A DNA stretch of 64,000 nt from Emiliania huxleyi CCMP1516 (lineage: Eukaryota; Haptophyta; Isochrysidales; Noelaerhabdaceae). The notes beneath the pieces were generated by a model, which worked only from the letters and a program-made list of their open reading frames with translations, was not told where the DNA came from and did not search any database. Location of the stretch: contig NW_005200689.1 of assembly GCF_000372725.1 (NCBI RefSeq), positions 98,296-162,295 on the forward strand. The letters are read 5' to 3'. Made by a program: the position numbers and the translations under genes. Shown here one piece after another: positions 10,081 through 22,713 of the stretch. Every line of letters starts with the position of its first letter. The first letter of the stretch is position 1.

Positions 10081-10975
10081 CCAGCTAGCACAGCGGGGAG
10101 CGGCGGCTGCACGCGGCGGCGGCTAGTTGCGGGCTCAAGCACCCCCACACCCCTCTGGGCATGCAGCATTGCGCGCCCAGCCCGCCTTTCGGCCTGCCCC
10201 TCTCCGTCTCGCCTCTCCGTCTCGCCTCTCCGTCTCGCCTCTCCGTCTCACCTCTCCGTCTCGCCTCTCCGTCTCACCTCTCCGTCTCACCTCTCCGTCT
10301 CACCTCTCCGTCTCACCTCTCCGTCTCGCCTCCCCCAAAGGTGCACCACCCCTGGGACCCGCTCTTCCGCCTGCTCGGCCTCGGCACCGCCGCCGACCAC
10401 CACGTACACCACCGCACCTTCATCTACAACTACGGCGCGCTCCCCCCCCCCCCNNNNNNNNNNNNNNNNNNNNNNNNNNNNNNNNNNNNNNNNNNNNNNN
10501 NNNNNNNNNNNNNNNNNNNNNNNNNNNNNNNNNNNNNNNNNNNNNNNNNNNNNGGGGGGACCCCCCCCCCGCCTTTTTTTGGGGAGACAGACATTTAGTG
10601 AAAGGACAATCCAGACTCGCCTCAGACACGCAGCGGTTTAGGACACACGCCTCCGGCAACAACACCCCGGAGGGCCACACGATGATGTGGTGGGACCGCC
10701 TTTTGGGCACGTACCGCCCACCCGACGCGGTGGGGGTCTTCAACAAGAGCGGCGAGGGCGAGCTGCTCGGAGGAACAGGATTACGCCCCGCGCGAAAGGC
10801 ACCCCCTTCCCTCCCCCCCTTCCCGCTCGGCAAGCCGGACAGGCTGGCCGAGGCGGCCGTCTACGCCGGCACGCGGGGCGAGGCGGGCAAGGCGGTGGTG
10901 GAGCACGCGGGTGCGGGAGCGGCGCCGAGGCGGAGGGAGCGGGTTGAGCCGGGCGCGCGCGCGCACGAGGACTAG
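9244..10975 (+). CDS. Fatty-acid-hydroxylase/sterol-desaturase family enzyme
   Basis: A membrane di-iron enzyme of the family that includes C-5 sterol desaturase and C-4 methyl oxidase. Exon 1 (9244-9906) has several hydrophobic helices (LGILAALAGQVAVIVYHYA; GGILLMVFYLCAYWLLDLM) and the His motifs HYFEH and HKPHH. A GC-donor intron (9907-10340), filled with CT and CTCCGTCTCGC repeats, joins to VHHPWDPLFRLLGLGTAADH and the third cluster HHVHH. A gap follows, then HTMMWWDRLLGTYRPP, the conserved C-terminal WDRLLGTY block, and a low-complexity tail to the stop at 10975. All three His clusters are present, so the enzyme looks functional. The substrate cannot be told from sequence; the exact exon 2/3 junction is lost in the 100-base gap. 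Confidence 0.8.
10009..10077 (+). repeat. (CT)n microsatellite in intron
   Basis: Nearly perfect CT run inside the first intron of the sterol-desaturase-type gene, followed at 10196-10332 by tandem CTCCGTCTCGCCT units. Confidence 0.95.
10454..10553. other. Assembly gap (100 N)
   Basis: Exactly 100 N, flanked by C and G homopolymers, so the true length is probably unknown. It removes the junction between two exons of the desaturase-type gene. Confidence 0.99.
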
Positions 10976-12640
10976 GCGACGGACACGCGTCTTGTCTGTC
11001 GCTGCACTACTCTGCAGGCGAGCTGACTGTGCGGCTGCAGAGAGTCGTTTTCCGCGGGGTGGCGCGGAGACGTTTTGCTTAACTGTGCGAGCAGCCCGGC
11101 CGGTTGCGCCGTTGTCGTTTTCCGCCGCACCCCCCCCCGGCCACAATCTCAATCAGTAACAACACAACCATGACATGTACAACATGTAGCGACTAGCGTC
11201 TACCATAGGTGTAGAGAGGGGGGCTTGATATGGTGGTATGTGGTAACACTCGAGGCGTATACACGCTTTTAATATTTACTCCACAATATTCAGCTTTGCC
11301 GGTTGCGCTGCGCCCGGTCCCCCTCCCCGCTGCCGCTCCCCGGTCCCCCGGTGGCAATGCGGTGGCCGGTGGCCGGTGGCGCTGGCGGGGCTGGGGGGGC
11401 CTCTCAACTCTCCCCTTCCCCTTCCCGGCGGTTGGCTCTCCCACGCCCCACGGTACGGCCGGTGTGGACACTCTCCCCAGACACCTCGTCCATCTCGAGA
11501 GCGAGCCCCTGCGAGCGCACTCTGTGCACTATGAACACACAACGGGGTATGTAGCATCTTTTCTCAGTCATCATCGCCATCAGCGACCACGCTATTCGGA
11601 TCAGGCTCGTTATCGCCTGTGCGTGGGGCGGGCAATGTCAGGTTAATCCGAGGTGCGGCTGAACATGTGCATGTGGAAGCGAACGGGAGGGAGTGCGAGA
11701 AGAGGTGTGCGAGCAGGCAAAATCGGCCACATGCCCGGCAACCGTGGTCTGCCCGGGTGTGGGGCGAGAAGGCTCGCGGGCCCGGTGAGAGGGGTGGCTT
11801 TGGCACTTGAGCCCGACGCTAGCTCGAGGACAGCGGGCATGCGAAAGCCCGCTGGAGCGTAGCGTATCGTGCCGGCGGGGGAAGGTGCGGTGTGTTCGGC
11901 AGCTTGGCACCCGTCTCTCCACGGGTGAAGGACGGGCATTAAGGGCTTGCCTTGTGGGTGTGGTCTAGCGCTCACAGAAAAGCGGCATCCGCCCATCGGG
12001 GGGGGGGGGGCAGAGACGCGCGACTGGTGGCGCGGGTGTGGAGGTAGACGGGACTGATGGGGGTGGGGGTGCAGGGCGGTGGGGCGGCGGACCCCGGCAC
12101 CACCGCGCTGTCCACGACTTGAAGGGTCGCGCCGTAGGACCTCTTGGCCAGGTTTTATCCCGGGGCCGCCCCAACGAGTCGGGGGGCTGGAGCGGCCACG
12201 AGGTGCCCTCCCGCGGGGTGAGCACGCCGCAAAGGAATGCGCGCCGATTGGCCGGTCCCAGATGGAGTCGGCGTCGTTGCCTGACTCTCAGACGGAAGAG
12301 TCGGCGGCGGAGAGTGTCATTGTGCGTGCGTCCCACCTGTCGCCCCACCGCGCAGGGCGAAACGGGGCTGCCAGGGGAGCAGGGGGCAGAAGGCTGGCGG
12401 GGCAGTGGCTGCGCCACGTGGGATTAGGTAGCACGGATTCACACCTTCTTTTTTCGGTGGCCTTCCAACTCCACTGGCGTCTCTTCTCAGTCTAGCGACC
12501 TGCCTCCAGCTTCTCACACGAGTGATCGAGTGTGCTCACTACAGTCTGCACACATTGCCTGCTCAGTATCACTCGCCATGCTGAGATGGCCATGTATCAT
12601 CGGCTTGTGTATCATCATCAGCTGATTTGGCAACCCTCCG
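10976..12640. other. Intergenic, no supported gene
   Basis: Only short frames with no domain-like sequence are seen on either strand. The composition is mixed, with a poly-G run at 12000-12010. Nothing here could be tied to a repeat found elsewhere in the window. Confidence 0.5.
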
Positions 12641-12647
12641 AACCCCC

Positions 12648-12800
12648 TAACCCAACCCATCCGACCACCCATTCGCTGCTGCACAAGGCATCGTAACGGT
12701 CATCGCCTTGTGCATCGTTGCCTACATCATCTACCTCATTGTGACGGGCAAGGATCCGGATGCGGAGCCAGCCGGCTCCAAAGGTGCCGATTCTGCCTGA
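12648..12800 (+). CDS. Possible 3' exon of a tail-anchored membrane protein
   Basis: A plus-strand frame ending at 12800 encodes QGIVTVIALCIVAYIIYLIV, a clean transmembrane helix, followed by a short acidic tail (TGKDPDAEPAGSKGADSA) and a stop. It has no ATG and a stop precedes it at about 12645, so it would have to be a terminal exon whose upstream part I could not identify. It may equally be a remnant. Confidence 0.3.
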
Positions 12801-13125
12801 CCAGCTCGTGGCCTGTGCGTCTGGTTGAGATGGCAGATGATCAGCAGATGCGTGACGCATTGCGGGCAATTAGTATGAGAGAGGAGCCGCGCTCCGCGTG
12901 TCAGTAGTCGAAACTCTCTCGTCTCTGCGAAACCTACTCCGCTCCGGGATAGTGGGTCGAGGAGATGTCTTCAGTGTTGGTTTTCAGTCGTGGTGAATTT
13001 TGTCCTGAAGCGTTGTGCTTAGTTCCCAGTTGTGCTCAACCTCGGTTCTCAGTTATGAGTGGTTGGTAAGTTCTCGAGTTGTGGCTTGTGTACGTAATCG
13101 ATTTGCGGGCGATTCGCTATTGGAG

Positions 13126-13338
13126 ATGCAGTTTCCAGTTACGCGTTATACCACATACCAGTACGCAGTGGCGCTGAGGAACCCTGTCGATGAAGACGAC
13201 GACCGCTTGGAGTACCTCGTCTCTGGTTCGGCAGGTCCCGACGACCGTGGCTTCCATTCTGTCGCTTGGTTTTTTCACGGCGACTTGCTGGACCATGCAG
13301 GTGCGGACACGGTCAAGGCAGCGATACAAGAGTATTAG
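13126..13338 (+). CDS. Hypothetical 70-residue protein
   Basis: From the ATG at 13126 the frame encodes MQFPVTRYTTYQYAVALRNP, an acidic turn (DEDDDRLEYLVSG) and DRGFHSVAWFFHGDLLDHAG, ending at 13338. It is compact, mixed in composition and unlike the surrounding low-complexity DNA, so it may be real. In another frame directly downstream, LDKEFTALAEACDEADAE continues in similar style, suggesting a small intron or an indel near 13335. No family is recognised. Confidence 0.35.
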   Translation: MQFPVTRYTTYQYAVALRNPVDEDDDRLEYLVSGSAGPDDRGFHSVAWFFHGDLLDHAGADTVKAAIQEY

Positions 13339-13567
13339 AACTGGATAAGGAATTCACGGCGCTGGCGGAGGCGTGTGACGAGGCTGATGCTGAGTAGCCG
13401 CACCAGCGGGCTGCTCAGCGGCAGTGTGCGCCGACCAGGGGCAGGGCCAGTGGTAGACAGTGGACGTGGTGAGGCTGCTCTCTGAGCGATGACACTAGCA
13501 GGAGCATCATGAGTGTCCTCGGAGTCACTTGTGTTACGATATCACCACGCCGCCACGCTCGCAAGGG

Positions 13568-13628
13568 CCGCCTAAGCGCCTAAGCACCCTAAGCACCCCC
13601 CCGCTTAGGCCGCTTAGGCGCTTAGGCG
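13568..13628. repeat. Near-perfect hairpin of GCCTAAGC units
   Basis: The left arm CGCCTAAGCGCCTAAGC, with further units to about 13594, pairs with 13602-13628 (CTTAGGC units) over roughly 26 bp around a C-rich loop. The CTTAGGCG word also occurs singly at 14324, 15083 and 59490. Confidence 0.85.
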
Positions 13629-13756
13629 AGTGACGGCCGACTCCCCGGGGCCTGGCGTGCCTCCGCCATGGGCTGAGCGCCTGGGAGAGCCACTCAGCAA
13701 GTGGTGTGCGAGCGTGCAGCCATTAGCGTGCAGTCGGCCAAGCGAGTCTGTGTGTG

Positions 13757-14300
13757 TCACCCACAGATCCGCGGCCACTCCTCCTGACCGATCCCCGGCC
13801 TAAATTTGGGCCGAAAGTCGTGCCACGTGAGCGAGTCTATCCGCCAGCCGCCGCCGCCGCGCTTGAGCGTCCACCCGAGCTTGGCCTCGACGTCGCCGCC
13901 GGCCTGGGCCGAAGAGCGCCATATCCTGGAAGGCCTCGTTATCGTCGAGCTCGAGGCAGTCGGACGGTAGCTCGATCCCACCCTCAGCGTCGAGCAGCAG
14001 GCCATATTGTGTGAGCACCATAAAGTCAGTCAGAGCCTCGGGAGAGAGCCGGCCTGGAGCGCCCGCCAACACAAAGTCGGGCGTGCTGAACCGGAGTAAG
14101 CATGCGGTGCCGCTGTGTGGCCGAGGCTCGCCGTTGCGCCGCATCGCATCCACCACGATGCCAAGCACCTCGCGCGGCGCGAACGAGGCGGACGGCTGCG
14201 GCCCGTCCCACAGAGCCCGCCCGCGCAGCGCCTGCTCGTTGACGCGAGCCCACGCGCTGTCGATCGTGCAGAGCGCTGGGGCGGCCACAGACAGCAGCAT
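13757..14300 (-). CDS. Conserved hypothetical, possibly plastid-targeted; one frame break
   Basis: From the ATG at 14300 the product begins with a short hydrophobic leader (MLLSVAAPALCTIDSAWARV), then FAPREVLGIVVDAMRRNGEP, FSTPDFVLAGAPGRLSPEAL and EAFQDMALFG. A different frame then carries GDVEAKLGWTLKRGGGGWRI, DSLTWHDFRPKF and GQEEWPRICG to a stop at 13757. Both parts read as one protein whose end (WRIDS..WHDFRP...EEWPRICG) looks conserved. The frame changes within about 20 bp near 13910, which is too short for a normal intron, so an assembly indel or recent mutation is likely. Fold and function are not recognised; a DUF4864-like plastid protein is a weak guess. Confidence 0.5.
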
Positions 14301-14767
14301 ACACACACAGTGTGTGCTGTGCTTAGGCTGCTAGGCGGCTCCTGGGCTCGATTCTTCCGCCGGGGCGAGTGCTTGGGGGTGCGAGACTGACTGAGACAAA
14401 AGAACTCTCTCTGCAAAGAAAGGGCGACCCACCCAAGGGTGGGCGACGGCTAGCACCAGTAGGAGGACCGCGCCTGCCCCCGTGCCGCCGGGTGCAACCT
14501 GTCCTATACGAGAGAGGAATCCCTGGGACCCTGTCGTGTGGGTGAACCCTGCCCAGCCCCCCTCCGTGTCGCGATGCGCTCCCCGCTCCCGTTCCCGTGA
14601 GTGAGAGTGAGTGAGTGAGTATTGAGTACACACACACACTCACACACACTCACTCCCGTTCCCCTGTGTCCCTGATCGTCCTTACAAGATCCTGCTCGTG
14701 TGCAGGTGGGGACCCTGTCCTTCTCCCACCCCTCGTTTGGCGTGCGCGTTTTATTTATTTATTTATT

Positions 14768-14875
14768 GGCTAGCACCACACTCCTCTCCTTACTTAAAAT
14801 ACCTGTGTGGTGGCGGCGTGCCGTCCTCCCATCCCTCCCTTGGGTTGTCTGTTTTCTTTCTTTCTTTCTTCTTTA
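14768..14875 (+). repeat. Dispersed repeat A: CTAGCACCACACTCC...(TTTC)n
   Basis: A roughly 110-bp unit from GGCTAGCACCACACTCCTC to CCCTTGGGTTGTCTG and a (TTTC)n tail. Internally, ACCACACTCC...TTAAAA...TGTGTGGT can fold. Other copies are at 20628-20740 and 24658-24768, reverse complement at 24926-25040, with fragments at 2053, 6886, 14440 and 59884. The oligo-pyrimidine tail recalls a SINE, but no tRNA-like head is seen, and in the foldback element it is part of the arm. Confidence 0.75.
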
Positions 14876-15189
14876 AATTCTTCTTTCGGACCAGCTGAGT
14901 AACAAACTTTCGCACGCTCAGCACCTTGATGAGGTCACATGGACCACCAAGAACTGGCACGGGCTGCAGATGCAGCGCTTGTCTGTCGTTCTCCACACCG
15001 CCGTGGCGTGGCAGACGGTGAACGAGCTAGCGTGCGGGGACAGCGGCATTGTGCACGGTGCTAAGTGCATTGCCGTTCTTAACGGAGTCGCTTAGGCGGC
15101 TCCGGTGGTGTGCCGGTGATAGTACTAGCACGCGCCAGTTCGCACCTGTGTCGAGCCTGTCTGCTGTGAGAGAGAGTTGTTTTGTTTAA

Positions 15190-15300
15190 ATTCTTCTTTC
15201 TGGTGTACCTGTGTTAGTGTAAGTGCGCGCCAGTCCCGTGCCCAGTGTTGTGCGAGGGAGTTTTGTTGTAAAATTCTTTTTCTGGCAGGGCCTTCTGCTC
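15190..15300 (-). repeat. Family D repeat, reverse copy
   Basis: Contains CTGGTGTACCTGTGTTAGTG, CGCGCCAGTCCCGTGCC and GAGGGAGTTTTGTTGTAAAA, reverse complement of the family D copies at 6950-7140 and 59345-59490. Confidence 0.55.
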
Positions 15301-15419
15301 GCAAAATCAGTAGGCACTGCGTGAGCCCCCATCCGGTTCTAGGAATGGAACCCACTCGCCAAGACTAGCCCTACCATACTCGCTGCAACCTTCATGCCAC
15401 CTCGCGGTCGACGCGTCCC

Positions 15420-15941
15420 TTAGGCTGAATTTGGAGCTGTATTCTTGGCATATTCGAGAATATAGACCCTGTTTGGGACAAGAATACGGAAAGAATACGG
15501 GAAAAGAATATAGATAGTACTCGGCGAGAAAAACGTATAAAGGCCAAGCTTTGGGCCCAAAAAGCAAAATCAGCCAAATCGCTAATCGGCAAAATACCGG
15601 GTATTTTGCGGGTATACCTGGAAAAACCTGGAAAATACCTACGACCGCCTGGCCCTGGGTATCGTGCCGATTTCCTCAATTTTGCCTCAGATTTTGCCCC
15701 AGAGCCCAGAAACTTGGAGCACTTGGAGTGCAGTCATCAACCTCACATCCAGGGCCGGGGAGCTGAGGAGCGCACCCAGCGGGCCGGATGATCGGGATCG
15801 GGTTACGGGCTGGAAACTTGGAGCACCAAACACCCTCTGTTTTCCCTCGAAATTTCCGGAAACGCAAAGTGCTGGGGACCCTCTGTTTTTGACTTGTATT
15901 TTTTCCTTTTGTTTGCCGGGAAAGTATATGCAGGTAGGCCA
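15420..15941. mobile_element. 522-bp insertion with 9-bp target duplication
   Basis: AT-rich DNA flanked by the direct repeat ACGCGTCCC at 15411-15419 and 15942-15950. The outer flanks join to reproduce the continuous foldback-arm sequence found near 24530-24560 and 25110-25160, so this is an insertion into an older copy of that repeat. The insert begins TTAGGCTGAATTTGG and ends CAGGTAGGCCA. It has no long frame and no obvious terminal inverted repeats. It carries a roughly 100-bp block (15715-15812) that recurs reverse complemented at 59118-59225. A 9-bp duplication is typical of Mutator-like elements, but the class is unproven. Confidence 0.65.
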
Positions 15942-16138
15942 ACGCGTCCCACTCTCGTCGTTCTCTCTCCTGTCGCTTCATCCTCTGTCGCGTCGCTCTC
16001 CTCTGCCTCGTTCTGCCATGTATGTAGTTAGGAAGGTGAAGAACAGCCAGAAACAACCCCCGATGTTTTTCTCCATTCGCTCCGATTCGCGCTTTCGACT
16101 CCTTGCTTGCCTTGAGTGCTTGCGCCAAGTGCTCATCG

Positions 16139-16546
16139 ATGCCCGAGAATCGGCTCGCACGCAACGCGCAAGAGCCTCTTGGCAAGCCCAAGGCTCGATT
16201 GGGACTACGCCCTGGCGCTGTGACGATTCGGCAGAAGGAGAGCTCGTGGGCTGCGCCTGCTCTCGATGTTCAAGAAACGCCCACGACCGCTGACGTGATG
16301 GTGGCACCTCAGATCCGACCAGCTTCGCCTCCTCGCGCAGCCCGCAAAATCTGCACCGAGTGCCGGGTTGCTATTGCCGGAAGCGTCTACATGCTCAACG
16401 ACTTGTCCTATTGCTGCGAGCGGCACCGGCTGGCGGCATTCCGGCGGCTCGAGTTGCCGGAGGGTCCTCCTCCGGCACGCCTGGAGGCACCCCCTCCTTC
16501 TTTTGTACTGCCACTGCCTACGTTGTTTTCCTCCCGGTTCATCTGA
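16139..16546 (+). CDS. FCS-like (FLZ-type) zinc-finger protein, hypothetical
   Basis: From the ATG at 16139, 135 residues. The central ICTECRVAIAGSVYMLNDLS, followed by YCCERHRLAAFRR (residues about 70-105), has the CxxC...CC/H spacing of a short treble-clef finger, similar in outline to plant FCS-like fingers that act as protein-docking modules. The N-terminus is basic and unstructured and the C-terminus is Pro-rich. No intron is evident. Function is inferred only from the finger. Confidence 0.5.
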   Translation: MPENRLARNAQEPLGKPKARLGLRPGAVTIRQKESSWAAPALDVQETPTTADVMVAPQIRPASPPRAARKICTECRVAIAGSVYMLNDLSYCCERHRLAAFRRLELPEGPPPARLEAPPPSFVLPLPTLFSSRFI

Positions 16547-16885
16547 AGCTCCTTAGACCAGCGCACAGCGCCATAGGACGTATTTTGTCATGCTCATGGC
16601 CGGTCCGCCGGGCGCCGCCGTCCGGGGGGGCGGGGGGTCCGGTCTCCGCCGCGACCGCCGCCGTTGTGTGGTCGGTGCAATTTGTCTCGCCTCTCGAGAC
16701 ACTCGGAGAAAGCTGGCTCCAAATTCAAACACACTCAACCTAGCGTTGGCCTAAAACAAAACCTGCCCCCTTCCTGGCTTCCACCAAAAAAGTTGGTAGC
16801 TGCTGAAAGAGTCGTGCGGAAGACGAAGAGAAAAGCCGGAAGGCTGGGTTCTGATCAGAGAGCGCAAGGGCTTGTCTTGACGACG

Positions 16886-17340
16886 TCAGCTGGCCCCGCT
16901 GCTGGCACAAGCCAGCGGCGGCGGCGGCGGGGGCGGCGCGGGCGGCGGCTTCTCGTGCTGGTACTCATCTGCGCCTTCCCCGGAGGCGGCGAGCTCGGGC
17001 GGCGGAGCTGGAGCTGCACCGGCGGCGCGTATGCGGGGCGGCTGTCTACCCTGGAAGGAGCTCTGGCTCTCGCAGAGCTCGAGTTCGTGGGTCAGGCGGA
17101 GGATGACCTGCGGGAGCGGCACCGGCCGCGGGCGTGTCGCGGGCGTGTCGCGGGCGTGTCGCGGGCGTGTCGCGGGCGTGTCGCGGGCGTGTCGTGGACG
17201 TGTTCAGCCGCTGTGCGGTGTCGGCCGGGAGTGCAATGCCGGGAGCGCGCGCCTTCCTCTGCGACGCGAGCTCGAGCTCTAGCTCCTCAACCTAAGGAGT
17301 GGTTGAGTGATCACTGGTTGAATGAAGCTGTCACTCATCC
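16886..17340 (-). CDS. Possible small coiled-coil gene with spliced exons
   Basis: On the minus strand VEELELELASQRKARAPGIA (about 17295-17215) is followed by a GCGGGCGTGTC tandem repeat and then, after a CCCGCAG acceptor, VILRLTHELELCESQSSFQ (from about 17108), ending in a Pro-rich tail at 16886. The two helical pieces would join through an intron containing the GACACGCCC-type repeat seen in other introns here. MSDSFIQPVITQPLL upstream could be the first exon. Speculative. Confidence 0.3.
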
Positions 17341-17358
17341 ATAGCTCGAGCTCCTCTG

Positions 17359-17723
17359 CCTACTCTCCACTCCCTCCCACCACCGGCCTACTCTCCACTC
17401 CCTCCCACCACCGGCCTACTCTCCACTCCCTCCCACCACCGGCCTACTCTCCACTCCCTCCCACCACCGGCCTACTCTCCACTCCCTCCCACCACCGGCC
17501 TACTCTCCACTCCCTCCCACCACCGGCCTACTCTCCACTCCCTCCCACCACCGGCCTACTCTCCACTCCCTCCCACCACCGGCCTACTCTCCACTCCCTC
17601 CCACCACCGGCCTACTCTCCACTCCCTCCCACCACCGGCCTACTCTCCACTCCCTCCCACCACCGGCCTACTCTCCACTCCCTCCCACCACCGGCCTACT
17701 CTCCACTCCCTCCCGCCACCGGC

Positions 17724-17732
<9 letters not shown>
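17359..17732 (+). repeat. 28-bp minisatellite, ~13 copies
   Basis: Nearly perfect tandem array of CCTACTCTCCACTCCCTCCC followed by ACCACCGG. There is no spacer, so it is a minisatellite and not a CRISPR array. It abuts the 3' end of the Mpv17-family gene, and the last unit overlaps that gene's predicted stop. Confidence 0.97.
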
Positions 17733-20486
<2,754 letters not shown>

Positions 20487-20627
20487 TGCAGAGTGTAGAG
20501 CGCTGTAGCGCTGTAGAGCGCGATAGGCCGACCGGCGACAGCAACTCTTTCGGCGGCGGCGAGAAATAAAAGAAATTTTCGTTCGGTTACCGACTGCACT
20601 CCAAGATACGAAGAGGCAGACTCCCCA

Positions 20628-20740
20628 GGGTGGGCGACGGCTAGCGCACCACACTCCTCTCCTTAAAATCCCTGTGTGGTGGCGGCGTGCCGTTCTCCCA
20701 TCCCTCCCTTGGGTTGTGTGTTTTCTTTCTTTCTTTTTTC
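20628..20740 (+). repeat. Dispersed repeat A copy
   Basis: GGTGGGCGACGGCTAGCGC through CCACACTCCTCTCCTTAAAA, CCATCCCTCCCTTGGGTTG and a (TTTC)n tail, over 90 percent like the copies at 14768 and 24658 by eye. Confidence 0.8.
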
Positions 20741-20774
20741 CAAGTGCTCCAAGTGCTGTTAATAACAAGCGAAG

Positions 20775-20934
<160 letters not shown>

Positions 20935-21462
20935 GCACGCACGCACGCACCTCCCCAGAAATCCCGAGGAGCCGTGCAGTGCCTAGATAAGTCTGTGTGC
21001 TGTGTGGTGCACGCCCTCCGAGCGGGGCGGGGTCTGCCCGTCGGGTTGCTGCCCTAATCCCACCAGGGGTTGACTGCTCTAGCTTCGGTGCGCCGCCGAG
21101 TCTGAGCTTGGTGCTGACGCTGGTTTATTTATGTAAAGAGTGAATGCAGTCGAGAGGACAGGGGAGGGAATAAGTGAAGGCACACACAACATGACGCCAA
21201 ACACACGATTGCACGCACCGCACCGCACCTCGCACCCCGCGCCCGCCGCCCCCCCCGGCCCCCGCCCCGCCTAGGTGGGAAAGAGACGAGGAGATGGAAC
21301 AGCCCGAGGAAAGGAGGAGACAAACACGTATGGGAGGTTAAAGTTGTGCACCACGCCGCCCGGCGTTTCTCACTTTCCGGGACAGCCCCGCCCTTGTGAG
21401 GCAGGAAAGTGGTGGCTACCCCGTACGCCCAGCCTGCTACGACCCCCTCGCCGACCGCCCAT

Positions 21463-21562
21463 NNNNNNNNNNNNNNNNNNNNNNNNNNNNNNNNNNNNNN
21501 NNNNNNNNNNNNNNNNNNNNNNNNNNNNNNNNNNNNNNNNNNNNNNNNNNNNNNNNNNNNNN
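21463..21562. other. Assembly gap (100 N)
   Basis: Exactly 100 N; true length probably unknown. It lies inside the inverted-repeat structure, which may be why assembly failed. Confidence 0.99.
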
Positions 21563-21777
21563 CACACACCGCCGCCGCGCGAGCGCCGCGCAGCGGCACA
21601 CCTGCTCAAAGATTTTTTTGCTCTCGGACCGTTAGGTATTGTATCATCAGTCAAACCAAATACGTGTATCGTACATACATACCCGTGGTACGAGGCTACA
21701 GCCCAGCAGCGTGTTAGGAAAATAATATCTGATTTCCATCGCCGCGATTCTGGACGGGAGGGACGTACTAATCATAC

Positions 21778-21779
<2 letters not shown>

Positions 21780-21863
<84 letters not shown>
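21780..21863 (+). repeat. (CT)n microsatellite
   Basis: Pure CT run, about 42 units. Confidence 0.98.
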
Positions 21864-21867
<4 letters not shown>

Positions 21868-22068
21868 AATCATCAGTGTGTTGACTTCCCAAGATGGACG
21901 ACAGGGGGGATTGGCGGTCGGCGAGGGGGTAGCAGATCCAGCGTACCACGGGCTAGCCCTAGACGTCACCTTCCTGCCTCGCGCAAGGGCGGGGCTGTCC
22001 CGGGAAGGCGGGCGGCGTCACGGCTCACGCATTCTTTATTTACCTCCCATACACACATAGTTTGTGAC

Positions 22069-22223
<155 letters not shown>

Positions 22224-22713
22224 CTGACTGCGACAAGTGACCATCCGTTTGTATCATTGTAGTATTACGAACGAACAAAACTCGCCTGCTGCCGAAAATT
22301 TGACGCATGGGCCAATTACGGCTTTATGGATCATGGCATGCGGGCATGGAGTCACTCCCCGCGAAACCCTTGACGTTGAACTAGCCGGGGCAGTCGGACT
22401 CGGAGAAGGGGCAACTACGTGCACTGACGGTTGAGAGACGCTAGTCGCTACGCCGTCACAAATGGCAGCAGCTCTCGTGTGTCGTCCTCCCCCTTGTGTG
22501 TGCGCGTTGGTGTAGCTGCACGCCCCCGGAGGGGGCAAGCGCCGAGCGGGCCCCGCCCAGAGCTCAATCACGAGCACCTCCCCTCCGGCCGGCCGTCACG
22601 GGGAGGGCGCGTGGTGCACTTGTGCGAGACTCTGGGTACTTGTGCATACACACCTGCTGTCTGTACCTCCTCCCACTCTATGTACGGTGAGGGATCCCTC
22701 TTAGTTTACAGCC

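Larger units (their letters stand above)
21352..22020. mobile_element. Possible foldback element around the second gap
   Basis: Arms of about 110 bp are inverted with respect to each other (left 21352-21460, right 21901-22020), sharing CGGTCGGCGAGGGGGTAGCA-type sequence. The interior is non-coding and includes 100 N. Target-site duplications were not found. Confidence 0.5.
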
